From Pyrocephalus nanus (taxonomy: Eukaryota; Chordata; Aves; Passeriformes; Tyrannidae), in assembly GCA_038380795.1 (NCBI GenBank), contig CM076272.1:806001-870000 (forward strand): 64,000 bases of DNA. Direction: 5' to 3'. Under the pieces are notes generated by a model that searched no databases, was not told the origin of the DNA, and saw only the letters and a program-made list of their open reading frames with translations. Position 1 is the stretch's first letter. Every line of letters starts with the position of its first letter. A program made the position numbers and the translations under genes. Below are positions 51,976 through 63,960 of this stretch, one piece after another.

Positions 51976-52990
51976 AATGAATTTATTTGCATGCACCTGC
52001 CCCTCCAGGGAATTTCAGTGTTTCTCAGATGTTACAAACTTCTCCAACATATCCACCAGTGCATTATGATTGCCTCAATAAACGTATAAACAGTAGTGAT
52101 GTGTCCAGGAACACCTCCTACAGATACAGGTTTACCACCGTTGTGCAGAGTAGATAAAAACCCAAACTTTAAACCACTTTTGTAAAGGTAAAGTAATGCT
52201 GCATCACGTGCCAGACTAAGAGCTTTAGAAACAGATGGTTCATCTCCAGGGATGACACAGGTAGCACAAGACTCCCCATACTTCTGCCAAAAAAATGGTA
52301 TCATGGCTGGGATAACTGTGGAACTCCCAAGTTCTACTGAGTATGACCAGAGTTCCTGCCATGGCCAACCAGGATTGACCCAGGGAGAACTGCGATGAAG
52401 CGGCTTCACAGCAGGAGCTCAGACAGGCTGCATGTGCTGACCAGGGAGGGGAGGGAGGGAGCCTCAGTTGGGTGTGTGAGCCAAAAGAAGGGGCTCTGCA
52501 CTCGTGAAAGACTTCATGTGATTGTTAATAACCAAACAAATACATCTGCAACAATGAGGAAATGCACTCGACCATTTACAGCAAAACAGATTTATACAAT
52601 AAAAACAAGTAACTTGTGGCCTTGCCCACCTGCAAATGAACTCCTTCAGCAGGCACACACAATATATTGCTCAGTCATAAAAATATATATTATCTCTTTC
52701 CTTTAACATTTAGGTATATAAATATTTTACTGAAGAACATGCATCATTTAGATAAACAATTGCAAGAACATCCTCTGAAAAACACAGGGTTCTTTGACAT
52801 TTTGCAGTATAAAACGAGTACATAAACAGCTATTAAAGTCAAGACAAACCAGTACAGCAGGAAGCAGTTCTTGTGCTCGTCCAAAGCACCTTTTGCAACA
52901 GGTTATATGATACATACACAGAGAACACATTGGAAAGGGAAACAGCATCATCCCATCTGCATATTCTTCAGTCTTGTTTGCACTCCAAAC
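51976..52990 (-). other. BNIP2: Candidate BNIP2 3'UTR
   Basis: The sequence after the BNIP2 stop is AT-rich, with ATTTATA-type AU elements near 52,690-52,730 on the minus strand. The first canonical AATAAA on this strand is at 51982-51987, giving a 3'UTR of about 1 kb. A 125-codon minus-strand open frame (52,032-52,409) lies inside and is considered non-coding. The true end is unproven. Confidence 0.45.
51982..51987 (-). terminator. BNIP2: Candidate polyadenylation signal AATAAA (BNIP2)
   Basis: The plus strand reads TTTATT. It is the first canonical minus-strand signal after the BNIP2 stop codon, about 1.0 kb downstream. Other candidates occur further left, so alternative ends are possible. 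Confidence 0.45.
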
Positions 52991-53039
52991 TTACTGTTCA
53001 CTTTTCTGCTCTTGTTTTCCGTTCAGCTCTTGGTCAACT
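52991..53039 (-). CDS. BNIP2: BNIP2 coding exon 10 (last)
   Basis: 49 nt after the acceptor CTGAGCAG. The first base completes a codon, followed by [15 protein letters not shown] and TAA at 52993-52991. It can be joined in frame either to exon 9 or directly to exon 8. Confidence 0.93.
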
Positions 53040-56000
53040 CTGCTCAGCAAAGAAAACACTAAAATTAAGACTGTGTTAACATAGTTTGGTAGCTCATATA
53101 TTAAGAAAAAGCTATTAGTCAAAGAAAAACACAAAGCTTTCACATGGGAAAAGTTTTAGTAATTAAATATATTAAATTAAGGTTTTTATTTAATGCAGTC
53201 ACAACATTGTTGGGTTTTTTAAAAATACCTATTTTCCTACCTGCCCCTAGAAATTAATTAATTAAAAGGAATTGTTAGGAAACCATTTAAATAACTACAG
53301 CACTTGAGAGGAAACATTTAAAAAGTGCAGGTGAAGTCTGACTACAGAAGAAAAAAGTGCTTTTATTAAAAAATGCAAACAGGAATACAAGCTTACAGGT
53401 AATACAATAATACTGGCATTACTGTTTGAATGTTTCTGCACTACTGTTTGAATGTCTCTGGGTTGCATCCTGAATACAAGGGGCCTTGCAACACAACTGG
53501 GCCAAATTATGCACACTGGAGAAATAAAAACCAAGCAGAACTATTGTTTGACAGTTACTGAAAGGGTTTCTTAAATTTGAAAGGCTTAGCACTTCAGGTC
53601 ACACACTGCAAAATTATCACTTCATTGGAATGATTCCTCAAGAATGTCCAACACATCACTAGATTTACATGCTAGCTTTCAGAAAGAATTTAAATTCTAT
53701 TTACTTTAATTGCTCAGTAATCTTCTACCCAATTTAGACAATAAGCTTCCCTCAACAGTTATGCAAACACAGAAAAAGTAATTAAAAAAGAAAAACTAAG
53801 TTAGTAGCAAAATCTTTCAGTACAATTGTTAGTGGGTGAAAAAATAACATATCCATCCAAAAAAAAATGTCATCAGCTGCTGGAATAGCTTGAATAGTTA
53901 GCAGGAGACTGAAAATTAACAAAATGGAAATCCAATGTTTATTAGCAAGGAACATAGGCACTGCAAATACAAACAGCACTAAAACACTTATTTAGATTGC
54001 AACTGTGCAAGTTAATAACTAAAAAGGTAGTGAATACCAAGAATACAAGATTCAATATTAGAACTTCTTACAGAGTTGCATCTCTGCTAATGCACAGACA
54101 GCTTAGCACCTAAATACAGCTCATCTTCAGGCAGCAGTGCTCCTTAGAGACAGGGAAATTGGATTCAGCAGATTCAGACAGAAGCACGACTTTGGCCTCT
54201 TGCAGACTCATTGAGAACACAGGTACCCCTCAGAAGTGAGCATCTCACAGAACAGTGGAATAGAAACTATTCCCACAGCTCTGTCTGAACCCCCAGGGTG
54301 AGTTTCTTTAGGTGATTTACTGCCTGCAAGTCCAGGGAGTTCCTTTCCTGCACAAAAACTGGGGCACTAGTGCATGTTTATATTTACAAATGCTTATTCC
54401 TTTATGCAAGCCAATCAACTGGGGGTTAGTTGCAGTGCAAATTGTCTTATCTAGATGCAACCCTAATCAAAATATGAATATACCTTTTCTGTTTCTTTCT
54501 AAACTTTTCTTCTTCATACCTTGGTGAGGAAAAGTTTTATTTCAGTAAATATAACATAGGAAGGCCAAAATCAACAGAAGCTGCAAACTAGTATTGGTGT
54601 CAATACAGTCTGTAGAAACTTATCAAGTGTTGAAACTGATATAATTAAGAAAAAAATACATAGCAGTTCCAGCATTTATAAGCATTAAACAAGAAGCATT
54701 TAATTACTATGACATAACAAATGAGTTCAATGAGACCTCTTGCATGGTATCAACATCCATCACTAAAATTTGAAGTCTGCATTCATAACAGTTTGAAGCC
54801 AGATATAATCCTCCAAATCTAGCAATTAACTCCCTGAGTTAACCAAGTCCAGCTTCTGCAGAACAGTTAAAGGTTCATCAATACAGAAAAGAGTCTTTTG
54901 ACTTCCTTAAAAACACCCAGTTTATCACCTGGTTTAAGAGCCCAGTTTATGGTTTCCACTCTATTATTTCTATATAGCAGTTGCACCCTCAAACGCTATT
55001 GACAAAAACATCATCATCATTTTTGAGAGAAGAATTGTGCTGATGTTAAAATGGATATTTATATCTGGAGGGAAGGGAAAGATGTTACATTGGTGCTGCC
55101 CTCCCTTATTTATCCAAGTTGTTTAGAACTGTAATGGGAAGGGATTCTGCACTTTTCCCACCACTGCTCTCCTTTCAAATGAAAGCCCAACCCAAGTGCT
55201 GTTTCAGCACTGAACTCATTCCTCTGAGGGACACTGAAGGTATTTATTGTAAATAACCTCAGTCCCCACATGCCCAGAGTTTCTCCCTCACAAGGTGTGA
55301 GGTGCAGAACCAGTCTCTTAATGTGCACATCAGAGCTCGGTGATGGCACAAAGCACCAGCTGTGGGAGTCCCTCCACAGGAGAATTTTGCCTCCACCTCC
55401 TCCAGCCCAGCTGCAGAGAGCAGGGAGGTCAAACACAGACCCTGTGTGAGCTGACATCACCAGGGTTGCAGTCAAACCAAACACACACAGCTGCAGGACA
55501 CGGACAGGGAGGACACAGCGAGGACAACAACACAACCTACTGTTTTATGCACTCGGGGATGCCAACGTACTCCATGGGGATGAGCTCTGCTAGCTCTGCC
55601 AGGGTAAACACATACCTAATTTTTTGGCTGAATTTGGAGCTGTGGAAGAACAAAGGCAGGGCACAGTTACAACTTCAACACTTTCAACTAGGCCAGTATT
55701 AAAACAGCTATTCAAGTTCAAAGTAAACAGCTGTCAGGATTACAGAAAAAGCTTCCAGAGTATTACCTAATAAAAGGTTTTGTGATGGCCAGGAGTGTTC
55801 TGATGAACCAAGAAGGATGAACTATAATCAGTGATTTCAGATTTTTCCTTAACCTGAAGAATTTAAACAATGAAAGTAATTAATTACCAGAAGAAAAAAG
55901 CAGCTTGACAACAAGAGGTTTTTGAATAGATACCAGGTGTGTTTCTGCAAGCCCACCTGTCACATAAACCTAGTATTCTGACATTCCATTATTAGAAACC

Positions 56001-59000
56001 AACATCTGCCAGAAGAAAAAATGCTATAAAAATTTAACACACAGTATCAATTTAATGACAAGGAAATAACACTCCAAGGAAAAGTGTCTTTGAATCTTTT
56101 CACACAACTAATGATGAAGTGGTTCACACATTATTAACCTTATATTAATACATTAAGTTTTAAGGATATTCTACAAGATATCTACAAAATATCTACAAGC
56201 TATTTAATATTCTAAGACTACTATTTTCACCTAAAGAAATCCCTCAACCCTACAAGTAACAACAACAATGAAAAAAACACCAAAGAAAGAAATCCAAACA
56301 TCAAACAGCCCCCCCAGGCATGTCTGGAGCACAGTCCCACAGTGTCCAGCTTAGGAAGGGGTTTTCAACAGACCAAGCCATTTCCTTGATCAGATCTTAA
56401 CCAAAGGGACCAGACACCACATCAAACAGCAGTTTATCCTAAAAATGTCTATCACTGAGCATGTGAGTATTGTAAGGAAACACTGCAGAGCCTCTTACCT
56501 TCTGTCAATCTGCTGGTAACACTTCCTGAGCCAGCCTAAACTGGGCATTTTCCGGCGTGTGGTTGCACCGTTCAGGTAAACTATCATATAGTTCTCAGCT
56601 ACCAACAGCTCTAAAGTGCCAATCACATACCTGCAGAGACAGGAGACACTTCAGTGTCCTCAGCCTGCACTTCCTAAGAATTCCTGTGCTAAAATGTATT
56701 AAAAACACTGAAAAAACAGAGTTGGCAACAATGCTGAACAACATCTAATCCGTTTCTTTCCTTCCCCTGGAAGTGGGGGTAGTTGCTTTTCTATTTGCTC
56801 CCTTTCCCTCATCTGAAATATAAAAAGCTTTATTAAAAAGAGAGAGAAGTAACTGTTCTTGTATTAGAATTGTATTGAGAGGCAGATGATAACTCACTTA
56901 AATAGATTGTCCATCAGGTATCTGTAGTTAGGCTGGCTGCTTTCAGGCATGAAGCAAACAGCGAACACAACGATGGCATTTAACCCATCACCATAATAAC
57001 CTAAAACCAAAGAAACAGCAGCAGCAGTGACAAAGGTGACTACTATTGACTACAGTTACACAAAGCCAAGCACATTCAGTAAGCTTTTTCATTATTTACC
57101 TTAAAGAGATTTACAAACATCTACGTGGACAGATTCTTACAGTTACAGGAAACCTCAAGATTTCAAGTTTGTCTACTTCTAAAGCAACAGCTGAAGTCAA
57201 TCAAATGCTGTACCTACAACCAACACCTCAGCATATTTAGTAACATTTTATGTTATTTAAAGTTAAGTCAACTTCTCTTCCAACCTAAACTTCACAGACT
57301 GTTGGGAAGTCATGAATTGATTTAGGCCTTAGCAGAGTTACAGTTAGTGCTTTCAACACATTCAAAACAAACAAAAAAATGTACTGGTAGCAGTGACACT
57401 GTAGAACAGATTAAATACATCTTATTACATATGTGCACTTTAGTACATGTGAACATTTTGGAACTTTAGTTTAATAGAGAAAAAAATTATTAAATCAGCA
57501 GTGTCTTAACACTGCAGAAAACAAACCATCACAGGCCTTTATGCCCAGAGCTCTCCTGTGCCCCCCAGCTCAGCTTACAGCAGCAGCTGCTCAGCAGTTC
57601 CCCCCCCGTGGCCAATCCTTACCCCCATGGCTGATCACTTTTTTATAGGGCTCGATGGCCTTCATGTCCACCCTGTGGTCCTGCTCTCCGATCCTGAACA
57701 AGCGCCAGCGCCGCCCGTCATCCTTCTCCTCTGCCTCCCTGAACTCGCTCAGGGAGCCCTTCCTCAGCACATCAGTAGTTTTTGGTTTTGGAAGATCATC
57801 TGCCAGAGGCAAAGCACGTTCAAGATCCATTATGAAGGCTGTCCCAGGGACAATCAGGTGCAGCACAGGTTAACCACTCTGCTGTCTGATCCATTTTGGT
57901 GTCCTTCAGCCAGGCAGCCAGCCCAGCTGGTGCCAGGGATGTTGTACCAACATGCTCATGTTGGCAGTCATTTTCTGCGTTAAAAGTACGTGAAAAATTG
58001 CCATTCATATAGGAAGCCTAATTAACTGCAGGCTTTCAGAGCACAGAGCTCAGGGAATGTCACCAAAACAGACAGAGTGGTTAACCCCAACCAGGATTAC
58101 AGAGGTTGCTGAATCACAGATTTACACACAAGCATGATTAAAAACATTGATGGTACCTCGCAAGCAGACATGCAGGCAAATCTATTAGAAATTAAATCTA
58201 ATTCACATGTGTGGAATCAATAGCTATGAAATTTACGTGACAGCAATCCGCAAGACAATTTGCACCAATTCAATGATGATTCTTGACTTTGTTGCACAGA
58301 CCTTACCCAAAGCGAGAAAAACCTACTGCAAGTTAGTTGTCTGTTCCCAAGACAAAGCTGTTAATTGCAACTATCCTTCCAGGAAAATGAAGGCAGCAGC
58401 ATTAAAGGAAGAAAAGACAGAAACCCTTTTCAGCCACTTTTAAAAACAAGACACAAACATCTGGAACAGTTCCTCGGCATCACAGCAGAACTACCCCTAA
58501 ATGCCAGTTCTTAAAACAATGAAACTCCTTTTACACAGGTAAATGCACAGTCTCTGGTAGGAAACCTTCACCTGCAACATGTCCTTAGCTATTTCAAAAA
58601 ACAAAAACACTCCCTTTTTCTAAAGGGTGTTTCTTTCTCCTCAGGTAGTGTTTCAAACATAACACTGAGAACTTCCTGTTTAGTCAGGAATTAACAGTAT
58701 TTTATTTTCAGAATAAAGAAAAATAATAATTGAGTTTACAGGTTTACTTCACATTTTTAAGCCATGAAGTTTACAGATGTTAGAGACTTCAACACACCGA
58801 CCAACACAACAGTTCTTGGCTTACATAAAAGGGCCTTAAAACATAATTAAACTCCAAGATTAAACTTTGTGCTTCAACTCCTACGCAAAATGTTTGCCTC
58901 AAATAACATCTCAGAATCTCCAAGTTTTGCCTGTAAGAGTAAGATAAAGCATCTGTTCATTTCTTAAAATTAAGATGGTTAATACTGTGGCTATAGCTAA

Positions 59001-60849
59001 GTTAACTTCCCATCAAGTAATTTCAGAATTCCAGACACAAAATCTGCTGCTTCCAGGCCCTGTGGAAAGCAAGCAAACCCTCAGGGTTTGCCATTCTTAC
59101 CACAGGAAGATATGAGACAGGTGTTACTCAGTGTTTCTGAAATACCCCTCAGTCCTCCCGAAATTGCAGCTCCTCAGTTTCTGGGCAGCCAATCTCTGTC
59201 CCTCTGGGTGTTCCCTCCATTTAAACTCACCTCTAACACAGGGAAAACACCTTTGTGACACTGAGGCAAAGTTATTTCTTACTTGAGAAACTGCTGACCT
59301 GCACATAAGAAAATAGAAATATTTGAGAGCACCTGAGCAAAGGACCAAAATACCTACCTTCCCATTCAAATTCATTACTGTTTTCTGAAGGAGTATCTAT
59401 ATCATCCAGATCAATCTCTCCACTCTCATCCAGGTCATCAGACACAACAGATTCCACACTGGGATCCAAAGTTAAGCTGATGTCTGGAGCCACTAGTTTC
59501 TTCCTCACTTTGGTTCCATTAACCTCTGTATCCAAAAAAAGCAAAGTATTTATTCCCAAAGCTAAATGAGTTCAGACAAACAAATTAATAACACAGCACA
59601 GCACTGTCCTCTTTCATAACACATTGTATGCTCATGCCAATAATTCAAACAGTGTATCTGTGGATTAAGACTTTAATATGGGATGAAAAGAACAGGAGGT
59701 AAAAGATCTCAAGACCATGAGTTTACCTGGTTGTTGCAGATACTATACTAAATAAATCCTGCAAATAATACAATAGATTCACGTCCCTTCCCTTGTTTCC
59801 ATTAGGCATCAGTGAAGTGTATTTTACAATGCTGTTTCCTCAAGCCTGACTCAAAAAAGAAAAGCCCAACCCAAAGAAACCAACCCAAGAAACCCCACAC
59901 AGCAAAAAACACCCTTAGGCAAAATGCAGCTTTAAAACAGCAGCTAAGAAGAAAGCAGCTGGACTGGAGTGGAAGGTTCTTACCAGCCTGGCTTTCTGTT
60001 CCAGCTGCAGCCAACGTTTCAGACTCAACAGGATCATCCTCTGGCAGGGGCCTGGGACACAAAGGAGAAATTATTGTTACAAAACTTCTTTTTCATTTCT
60101 TTTAATGCCAAATATTTAGACTTACACACTGCTAAAAAAACCCACTGTGGGATAGTACTGAATTAAATTTACTTCTAGCCTAAGTTCAAGTTCTCAGTAA
60201 GCAAAGCACCAAAGTAGCAGAAAATTCCTTTACAGCCCTCAAGGGACCATGTGTTGATGTGACAGAACACTGATTAATTACTACCAGTGTGCCATCCTTA
60301 AGGAAACCTGTCACACCCCTGCTGGACAAACTTTGACTGTAATACATGACAGGAGCAGTTCAGTCACATTATCACAGAAATGCCTCCAAAGTCAGCTGAG
60401 CAGTTCCTTTGCAGGCCCAAGCACCAGAAGCAGCCTTAACTGTTACAGACTGTGCTCAGAAACGTTGGAAAGGGGAAATATCTGGGCCTTGAGACAGCAG
60501 TGATAATATGCAAACAGAATATTATCACTGAAAATAAACAAAGCCAAGCTTACAAACCTTCACTGCAGCAACACTGGGAATGTCAGCAATCCTGCACTGC
60601 CCTTCCCAGACCACAGAGAAACATGCCACAAAACCTCCTCAGGACTGATATATTAATAGACATTAAATATATGTTATTAATATATCATAACACTACATTC
60701 AACATTATTACTGAGTATCAGTTCACCAGGAAGACAGAGAGGTGGCTTAATTGTGGATGTTGTGTGTTTGAGCTGAATGACTGAAACAAAAGTCAAAACC
60801 TTGGAAAATCTTCATCTTGCCATTCTTCCTTGAACTCAACACCTTCCAT
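52991..60849 (-). CDS. BNIP2: BNIP2, BCH-domain Rho-signalling scaffold, ten coding exons
   Basis: A cytoplasmic scaffold first found as an adenovirus E1B 19 kDa/BCL2-interacting protein. Its BCH domain binds Cdc42, RhoA and regulators such as Cdc42GAP, affecting cell protrusion and muscle differentiation (family knowledge). Exons 60849-60800, 60051-59984, 59525-59358, 57799-57623, 57000-56898, 56630-56499, 55853-55767, 55639-55541, 54519-54484 and 53039-52991 join in frame to 969 nt: 322 residues and a stop. The acidic N-terminal half starts [16 protein letters not shown] and contains [10 protein letters not shown] and [13 protein letters not shown]. The CRAL-TRIO-like BCH domain covers about residues 140-300. 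It shows RRKMP at 214-218 (reported self-association motif) and EYV at 285-287 (reported Cdc42-binding motif). The C-terminus is [12 protein letters not shown]. The ATG has A at -3 and G at +4. Exon 9 is a 36-nt cassette whose skipping would give 310 residues. Confidence 0.97.
54484..54519 (-). CDS. BNIP2: BNIP2 exon 9, 36-nt cassette
   Basis: Exactly 36 nt between the acceptor ACCAAG and the weak donor AAAAG|GTATAT. With its split end codons it encodes [11 protein letters not shown], a charged stretch also present in mammalian BNIP2. A length divisible by three with identical phase at both ends (two bases, then one) means inclusion or skipping preserves the frame. Confidence 0.88.
55541..55639 (-). 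CDS. BNIP2: BNIP2 coding exon 8
   Basis: 99 nt, acceptor TTCCACAG, donor CA|GTAGGT. It encodes [19 protein letters not shown] then [14 protein letters not shown], the end of the BCH domain including the EYV motif. Read-through of the donor would give an immediate TAG. Confidence 0.95.
55767..55853 (-). CDS. BNIP2: BNIP2 coding exon 7
   Basis: 87 nt, acceptor TTCTTCAG, donor AG|GTAATA. It encodes [20 protein letters not shown] then LAITKPFI, the central strand and helix of the BCH fold; [10 protein letters not shown] is typical of the family. Confidence 0.95.
   Translation of the reverse strand, partial: VKEKSEITDYSSSFLVHQNTPGHHKTFY
56499..56630 (-). CDS. BNIP2: BNIP2 coding exon 6
   Basis: 132 nt, acceptor TCTCTGCAG, donor AG|GTAAGA. 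It encodes [20 protein letters not shown] then [18 protein letters not shown], including the RRKMP motif at residues 214-218. Confidence 0.95.
56898..57000 (-). CDS. BNIP2: BNIP2 coding exon 5
   Basis: 103 nt, acceptor GTTTTAG, donor AA|GTGAGT. It encodes [20 protein letters not shown] then [13 protein letters not shown], the BCH core that follows the conserved ISHGGYYGDG turn. Confidence 0.95.
57623..57799 (-). CDS. BNIP2: BNIP2 coding exon 4
   Basis: 177 nt, acceptor CTCTGGCAG, donor G|GTAAGG. It encodes [19 protein letters not shown], the [20 protein letters not shown] block and [17 protein letters not shown], spanning the linker and the beginning of the BCH domain. Confidence 0.95.
59358..59525 (-). 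CDS. BNIP2: BNIP2 coding exon 3
   Basis: 168 nt, acceptor GATACAG, donor G|GTAGGT. It encodes [20 protein letters not shown], the acidic run [20 protein letters not shown] and NSNEFEWE, a disordered, strongly negative segment conserved in the family. Confidence 0.95.
59984..60051 (-). CDS. BNIP2: BNIP2 coding exon 2
   Basis: 68 nt, acceptor TCCCAG, donor G|GTAAGA. It encodes [20 protein letters not shown] then QA. Residues 25-28 are VESE, where human BNIP2 has the IEAD cleavage site. Confidence 0.93.
60800..60849 (-). CDS. BNIP2: BNIP2 coding exon 1
   Basis: 50 nt of coding sequence from the ATG at 60849 ([16 protein letters not shown]). The exon probably starts at 60915 after the strong acceptor TTTGTGTTCCTGCAG, leaving 66 bases of 5'UTR. 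The donor is weak, CAAG|GTTTTG, and read-through meets a TGA within two codons. Confidence 0.93.
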
Positions 60850-61116
60850 TCTCCAGCCAACCCGAACTGCTAACAGAGCCTCCTGGTCAGCCAGAACCCC
60901 TTGTCTTCAGGACAGCTGCAGGAACACAAAGAAGATGCTGCCTCAGTACTACTGTAATTCCCACACTGGCAACACACCCTTCAGCTCAGCCCCACATCGA
61001 GGTATCGTGCTGAATAAAAACCAGAAGAGCACAGGGAAAAGTTTGTGGTTTCCATGTTTCCATTTTACTTTGTTCCCAAACAAAACTGCTTATGGGATGG
61101 CTTATCATCCAGCAAT

Positions 61117-61170
61117 GTAGGCTGGAAGGGATTTCATGTAATCAAACAGGACCAGCCCTTGAGCAACCTG
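61117..61170 (-). mobile_element. Probable degraded CR1 3'-end fragment
   Basis: TAGGCTGGAAGGGATTTCAT followed by GTAATCAAACAGGACCAGCC and CTTGAGCAACCTG resembles the reverse-strand CR1 tail (ggctggaagggacctc...atctagtccagccccttgagca). It is short and diverged; it lies in BNIP2 intron 1 upstream of the ATG exon. Confidence 0.45.
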
Positions 61171-63126
61171 ATTTATCATTTATGATGACAGCAGTTCACT
61201 CCAAAATGTAAGAAAACCTGACATGTCTCTAGATTCTACAGGACATAATGAGTAAGTGTATATTTCGAGAAAAAAAAAAATCCAGATGGTCAGATCTAAA
61301 AATACAACCCATTTAAAAATTAAAACAAAACCCAACCAACCCAAACACTTATAATATAACTGTTTAAGAGGGTGTTTTCAGAGAACTCACCCTGGGATGT
61401 GCAAGGGAAGCTGTGTTTGTGCAGGCTCACCCATCACCAGCAACAAGGGATCCCCGGTAATGGAACATGACAAACCATCCTGCTGACACACAAGGCCAAA
61501 CCAGTTGAAGCTCTTGGCTGTGCTGGCTCTAAATACTGACAGAAACGGGTAAACTTATCAATGATGGACCATGATTCAAAACAAGAAACAGTGGTACTCT
61601 TAAAGGCAAAGGAGCAATCAACAAAGAACACCAGTAAGTACAAAGTGCAAATGCAAATTAACTCGGATGTGTGGGGTTTTGAAAAAGAAACAAATTACAC
61701 TTCTTTGCCCCCAGGGACCCTCCACAGTGGGGACACAGTGGATACATCAGGATGGAATGAACCACCTGATGGGAACACAGAGCTGGCCCTGAAAGAAAAG
61801 CTGACCTGCTGACTCCACTCCTGGGGTCAGATGGAGAAGTGAAGAAAAATGACAGGACAAATACCCAAATACCCCCTCACCCACCCCTATCAGCTCCTCC
61901 CGAGCTCACCTGCCCTGCCCTGCACTCTCCAGACAGTTCCCTCACAGTTTACAGTCGGGTTTTCCTCCAAGACTCCCACAGTTTTCTCACCACACTTTTG
62001 AAAAACACCACACATCAAGCAACTCTATTAATTTCAAGTGTACAGCATTCCAGTGCAGAGGCAATTCCTACCTGCTTTTATTTCATTACATGAGATAAAC
62101 TTACTGTGCTGTTATCAAAGTTTAAGGTACTTTTCCAAAACACTCCCCACATGACTTGCAGGATTCCCGCCAGCAGCTTCTTATTAAGGTGGATCAGAAA
62201 GCAATCATTTGCTAAATACCACACAACTGAAAGCAACTTCCAAGGCAAGCTCTGAGTTCAATTCAACATCAGATAAGACTGAACTTCGGTTTTCAGCATC
62301 CTACTTAACGTGCTGACTGAGTGGTTGTTTTGGATGTTTTTACTTCAAGTCTCATGTACAAAAGCATGATCATTTGTCAACTAGAAGAAAGAGAAATTAA
62401 GGAGGAAGGGTAATCTTCTCAAGGAAGTTAGAGAAGTGATGACAAAAGTAATTTTTCATCAATTAATATAAACGCTTACAAGCAGGGAAAAAAATTTCTG
62501 CTTATACAAACTAAAGCTGAGTTTAGAAGAGTCTTCCTGCCAGTGCTGACACCTGCTTTTAGTGAACCAAAGTCTTTTCAATTCAGCTGTAAAACTAAAA
62601 TCTAAAAAACTTAATTTGAAAAATGTCTTATGTTGTAATAATGCGAGTATTTATCAGACATGTAGATAAGCAATTAATTTCTACCTGATCCAGGCACTCC
62701 CCATGGTCAACCTGTGGTTTCTGAGAACAGCAAACCTGACCTTACTCTCCATTGCTCATCACTTTCTAGTTTGCTTTGTTTCACATCCCTGCATCAACAG
62801 AAACAGCAACTGTTCGTTCCAGGCATGAAAGAGGTGCCTCTAAAAGTCATTTTCCCACTTGATTTTACAGCAAGCTAAAAGCAAGGAACAAACACATTTC
62901 CTGGGGCACAACCCCACGTGACGGAGCTCGTGGCAATTTCTAAATGTTTTCATAATTCCAGTGGCTTTCAGAACCCAGGACACCCTTCCCAGATCTCAGA
63001 CAGACATCCAGACTGTATCCCTTGCAAGTTTGCATCAGGTCACACAGGGGCTTTCGTTAAAAACACGTCCATTGTTTGCCTCCTTTTTACTGCCCTCCCT
63101 CAGCACTGAAGCACTGAGAAACCAGG

Positions 63127-63204
63127 CAGCTAAAAGAGAGAACCTCTGAAAACACTCCAGCTTTGCAGCTAAAAGAGAAAACCTCTGAAAACACTCCAGC
63201 TTTG
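63127..63204. repeat. 39-bp direct duplication
   Basis: Two adjacent copies of a 39-bp segment, each starting CAGCTAAAAGAGA and ending CACTCCAGCTTTG, differing at one base. It lies in the first intron of BNIP2 and probably arose by recent slippage or duplication. Confidence 0.92.
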
Positions 63205-63557
63205 CCCTCGGAGGACACTGCTCTGAAATCCACACCCACAGAGGGATCTGCATTTCTGTGCCACTCGGACTCGCCCGCAGGCAAACACTGACTGCTGTCA
63301 CAGAGAATTCACACCCTGCCTAAATACAACTCACATTGCTCTGTGAGCCCTAAAGACGCACACGAGTCACCCCAAAACAAGCACCTGCTATTTATCGAAT
63401 TGCGTTAATAGCAGAAAACAAGGAGGGACTAAGACAAAAGGCACTCCAGAGCAACCCTTTGGCTCTGAGGGACCGGAATATCCCGGGGCAGGGGGGTTTC
63501 CAGCTGGGATAGAGCGCTTACGGCGGGGCCGCGGGGTCCCTCTCCCTTCCCAAGTGG

Positions 63558-63715
63558 GTCCCTGTCCATCCCCGGGGGCGTCCCTGTCCATCCCGGGGGG
63601 GGGGTCCCTGTCCATCCCGGGGGGGTCCCTGTCCATCCCGGGGGGGTCCCTGTCCATCCCGGGGGTGGGGGGAGGACCCGTGTCCATCCCTGTCCATCCC
63701 CGGGGTCCCTCCCCG
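63558..63715. repeat. BNIP2: 21-24-bp GC-rich minisatellite in BNIP2 intron 1
   Basis: The block GTCCCTGTCCATCC recurs at 63558, 63580, 63604, 63625 and 63646, then in degenerate form to about 63715, with variable G runs between copies. It lies about 120-270 bases after the donor of the non-coding exon, so it is transcribed. The G/C runs suggest instability and make assembly of this part less reliable. Confidence 0.9.
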
Positions 63716-63831
63716 CCTCCCCCGCCCGTCACCGTCAGCACCGCGCGGTCCGGTCCCGGCCGAGCCCCCCGCGCCCCTGCGGCCGGGCCACGGCCCGCGG
63801 CTCCGGGATTGCTGCCCCGTCCTGCCCGTAC

Positions 63832-63960
63832 CTGCGGGAGAGGAGCGGGCAGGGCTGGCAGTGATGGCAGGGACAGCACGAACGGCAGGACCGGCAGGGA
63901 CAGCTCGGACAGCAGGGACAGCAGGGTCGGCACAGGCCGGGCCGGGCCCGCTCACCCGGA
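63832..63960 (-). other. BNIP2: Candidate BNIP2 non-coding first exon
   Basis: On the minus strand CTCCCGCAG is followed by GTACGGGC, a good 5' splice site ending at 63832 that can join the acceptor at 60915. A second possible donor, GCC|GTAAGC, lies near 63522. The right-hand end of the exon is approximate and may extend past the window. Confidence 0.55.

Noticed and set aside
52032..52409. 125-codon minus-strand frame with a protein-like composition
   Set aside because: It lies in the probable BNIP2 3'UTR, matches no family I know, and frames of this length are expected by chance in 64 kb. A blastp search with a significant hit would reopen it.
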